A DNA stretch of 12,097 nt from NORP240 sp046047495 (lineage in GTDB: Bacteria; Pseudomonadota; Gammaproteobacteria; Pseudomonadales; Pseudohongiellaceae), in NCBI GenBank assembly GCA_046047495.1, contig JBJOHV010000079.1:1-12097 (forward strand), written 5' to 3'. The position numbers were made by a program, and so were the translations under genes. This document shows, in pieces, positions 10,110 through 12,097 of this stretch; position 1 is the first letter of the stretch; every line of letters starts with the position of its first letter. The notes beneath the pieces were generated by a model. That model was not told where the DNA came from. It was given only the letters and a program-made list of their open reading frames with translations, and searched no databases.

Positions 10110-11789
10110 TCACTTCCGCGCTGGCAGCGATGCCAGAAACTCCACCATCTGCGCATCGATGTCCGCCTGCTGCACCTGCAGCAAACCCAGCACCTGACGG
10201 CTGATCAGCAGGGAGGATTCCAGCATCTCCGGAAACACATGGGTTGCCCCCAGCCCCATCAACTCCTCGTAGTGCCGGTGATCCTGGCAGCGCACCACGA
10301 TGGGAATCTCGGCATTGCGCTGACGGATGCGGCCGATGGCGGCCCTGCCTTCCTCCACGGTCTTGAAGGTCAGCACGACCAGGCGCGCGGAGGCCAGTTG
10401 GCAGCGACTTAAGATCTCAATGTTGTTGCTGTCCCCATAGATGATGTTACGACCCTTGCGTCGCTGGGTCTCCACCACGTCGATGTCGGCATCGATGGCG
10501 ATCCAGGGCACCGCGTTTTGATCCAGGAAGGCTGCCACCGTGGTGCCCAACCGGCCGAAGCCGCCGATGATCACATGATCGTGCAATTGCAGGTTGATGG
10601 CCGGTTTTTCGCTGTCGCCGCCATGACCCCGCAGCAGCCAGCGGCCGGCCGTACCGGCATGGCGGATAAGAAAGGGGCTGACCGCCATGCTCAGGGTCGC
10701 GATGATCATGATGAACGACGCCTGGTCCGACGGCAGGATGCCGTTGGCCAACGCCAGGGCCAGCAGGGCCAGTCCGAATTCACCGGCCTGGGCCAGGTTG
10801 ATACCTACCACCAGCGCATCCTTGCTCTGATAGCCCAGCAGTTTAACCAGCAGGGCCACGACCGCGGCCTTGACCAGAATCAGGAGGGCCGTGAAGGCCA
10901 GGATACGCAGCCAGTATTCCGCCAGCAGATCCACCTCCAGGTTCATGCCGATGGTGACGAAGAACAGACCCAGCAGAATGTCCTTGAAGGGGCGGATGTC
11001 ACTTTCTATCTGGTATTTGCAGGAGCCCTCCCCCAGCATCATGCCGATGATGAAGGCGCCCAGGGGCATGGACAGGTGAAAGGCATGGGTCAGCCAGGAG
11101 GCCAGCAGCACGATCACCAGGGTGGTGAGAACGAATATTTCCTCGGACTTGCTCTTGGCCACCTCGGTGTAGATGACCGGCAGCAGCCATTTGCCCGCAG
11201 CCAGCAGGATCACCAGCAGCACCAGGGTATTGAAGCCGGCACCCAGCAGCTCCCGCCACAGGGAACTGTCACCGGCATTGCCCAACACCGGCACCAGAAT
11301 CAGAAACACCACCGCCGCAAGGTCCTGGAACAGCAACACACCCACGGAAAGCTGGCCGTGCATGGCATGCAGTTCCCGGTTATTGAGCAGTTCCCGGGTG
11401 ACGATGGCCGTGGAGGACAGGGCCAGGGCACCGGCAATCAGTATTGCAGCCGCCATGTCGGAGCCCCACAGCCACACCACCTCGGCAAACACCGCAGTAC
11501 ACACCAGGACCTGAAAACCGCCCACGCCAAACACCGCGAAGCGCATGGCCAGCATCTTCTTGAGACTGAATTCCAGGCCCAGGGCAAACAGCAGGAACAC
11601 CACACCGAACTCGGCCACGAAGCGGAACTGCTCCGGCACCGCCACCAGACCCAGGGCGTGGGGACCCACCAGGGCACCCACGGCCATATAGGCCACGATG
11701 GTGGTGAGGCGCAGACGACGGAACAGCAGGGTGACCAGCAGCGACACGGTGAGGATGATGACGTACTGCTGGAACAGCGTTTGGGACAT
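10110..11789 (-). CDS. KefB/KefC-type monovalent cation:proton antiporter (CPA2) with TrkA-N domain
   Basis: A 559-residue inner-membrane protein. Residues about 1-380 are a CPA2 Na+/H+-exchanger-type membrane domain with many hydrophobic helices; residues about 403-520 are a cytoplasmic TrkA-N (RCK) nucleotide-binding domain. Landmarks are LALSSTAIVTREL (122-134), GVLLFQDLAAV (150-160, with Asp156), IESDIRPFKDILLGLFF (261-277), NLAQAGEFGLALLALALANG (331-350) and the Rossmann GGFGRLG with GxGxxG at 410-415. Relatives exchange K+ or Na+ for H+, in KefB/C gated by glutathione adducts; ion and ligand are not decidable here. It is shorter than E. coli KefB/C (about 600-620), mainly at the C-terminus. 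The ATG at 11789 is 4 nt after the oxidase stop and has only a weak ribosome site, so translation is probably coupled to that gene. It converges on the sad gene across the fold-back repeat. Confidence 0.92.
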   Translation of the reverse strand: MSQTLFQQYVIILTVSLLVTLLFRRLRLTTIVAYMAVGALVGPHALGLVAVPEQFRFVAEFGVVFLLFALGLEFSLKKMLAMRFAVFGVGGFQVLVCTAVFAEVVWLWGSDMAAAILIAGALALSSTAIVTRELLNNRELHAMHGQLSVGVLLFQDLAAVVFLILVPVLGNAGDSSLWRELLGAGFNTLVLLVILLAAGKWLLPVIYTEVAKSKSEEIFVLTTLVIVLLASWLTHAFHLSMPLGAFIIGMMLGEGSCKYQIESDIRPFKDILLGLFFVTIGMNLEVDLLAEYWLRILAFTALLILVKAAVVALLVKLLGYQSKDALVVGINLAQAGEFGLALLALALANGILPSDQASFIMIIATLSMAVSPFLIRHAGTAGRWLLRGHGGDSEKPAINLQLHDHVIIGGFGRLGTTVAAFLDQNAVPWIAIDADIDVVETQRRKGRNIIYGDSNNIEILSRCQLASARLVVLTFKTVEEGRAAIGRIRQRNAEIPIVVRCQDHRHYEELMGLGATHVFPEMLESSLLISRQVLGLLQVQQADIDAQMVEFLASLPARK

Positions 11790-11793
11790 GCAA

Positions 11794-12097
11794 TCAGACC
11801 ACGATGAATTGCCCCATCATGCCATTGTCCTCATGCTCGAGAATATGGCAGTGATACATATAGGGACGCTGGGTATCGGAAAAGTTCTCGAACTTCATGA
11901 TGAAGCGGACGGTTTCCCCCGGACCCACCTTGACCGTGTCCTTGTAGCCCATCTCATGGGGCGCCGGCTGCCTGCCGTTACGGCTGAGGATCTGGAACTG
12001 GCCATGATGGATATGGAAGGGATGCATCATCATGGAGTCATTGACGATGTCCCAGATTTCCGTGTCGCCCATGATCACATGCTGGTCGATCCTGCCC
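11794..12097 (-). CDS. Multicopper oxidase, C-terminal part (CueO/laccase-like)
   Basis: The last 100 or so residues of a gene that enters from the right edge. The segment is the third cupredoxin domain of a multicopper oxidase: GDTEIWDIVND, then MMHPFHIHHGQFQILSRNG with the HxxHxH copper ligands, then YHCHILEHEDNGMMGQFIVV at the end. The HCHxxxHxxxxM pattern gives the type 1 copper Cys and His, the trinuclear-centre His residues and an axial Met ligand, as in CueO and bilirubin-oxidase-like enzymes. Such enzymes couple one-electron oxidation of Cu(I) or organic substrates to reduction of O2 to water, normally after export to the periplasm. The N-terminus and any signal peptide lie outside the window. 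The stop is 4 nt before the antiporter start, so the two are probably one operon. Confidence 0.94.
   Translation of the reverse strand, partial: GRIDQHVIMGDTEIWDIVNDSMMMHPFHIHHGQFQILSRNGRQPAPHEMGYKDTVKVGPGETVRFIMKFENFSDTQRPYMYHCHILEHEDNGMMGQFIVV

Noticed and set aside
10518..11807. 429-codon open frame on the plus strand opposite the antiporter
   Set aside because: The Gln/His/Gly-rich product is the antisense of a hydrophobic protein in GC-rich DNA and has no domain.

Overview
The window looks like chromosomal DNA from a GC-rich Gram-negative bacterium, most likely a gammaproteobacterium. The reasons are an outer-membrane-type DUF5916 protein with a signal peptide, an AcnA-type aconitase, a FumC-type fumarase, a KefB/KefC-type antiporter and a CueO-like multicopper oxidase. 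Dispersed palindromic repeats of a kind I associate with gammaproteobacteria also fit. I cannot support a genus. No tRNA, rRNA, CRISPR array, transposase or phage gene was seen.

Layout: 1-431 (minus) is the N-terminal part of a luciferase-like flavin oxidoreductase, cut by the window edge and divergent from an EamA/DMT exporter (581-1492, plus). A near-perfect 22-bp-arm palindrome (1505-1553) sits between the exporter and the convergent DUF5916 gene (1553-3799, minus). The 702 bp between the DUF5916 start and acnA have no credible gene. They hold one copy of a dispersed fold-back repeat (3971-4087), a second unrelated long hairpin (4169-4305) and a probable acnA promoter (extended -10 at 4460-4468).

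A tight three-gene operon follows on the plus strand: acnA (4502-7147), fumC (7171-8574) and a Sad/YneI-type succinate-semialdehyde dehydrogenase (8571-9947, 4-bp overlap with fumC). Together they supply citrate to isocitrate, succinate semialdehyde to succinate, and fumarate to malate. This would suit a TCA variant or bypass built from the oxidant-tolerant isozymes; that reading is inference. The operon ends at a second copy of the fold-back repeat (9973-10086), which fills the gap to a convergent minus-strand pair. That pair is a multicopper oxidase (11794 to beyond the right edge) and a KefB-like cation/proton antiporter (10110-11789), only 4 nt apart and probably one transcript.

The most interesting structure is the repeat pair at 3971-4087 and 9973-10086. 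The two copies share a 58-nt core (50/58 identical, same orientation) whose inner hairpin shows two compensatory base-pair changes. Their long outer arms have unrelated sequences in the two copies, yet each arm is almost perfectly complementary to its partner. The pair brackets the acnA-fumC-sad operon exactly.
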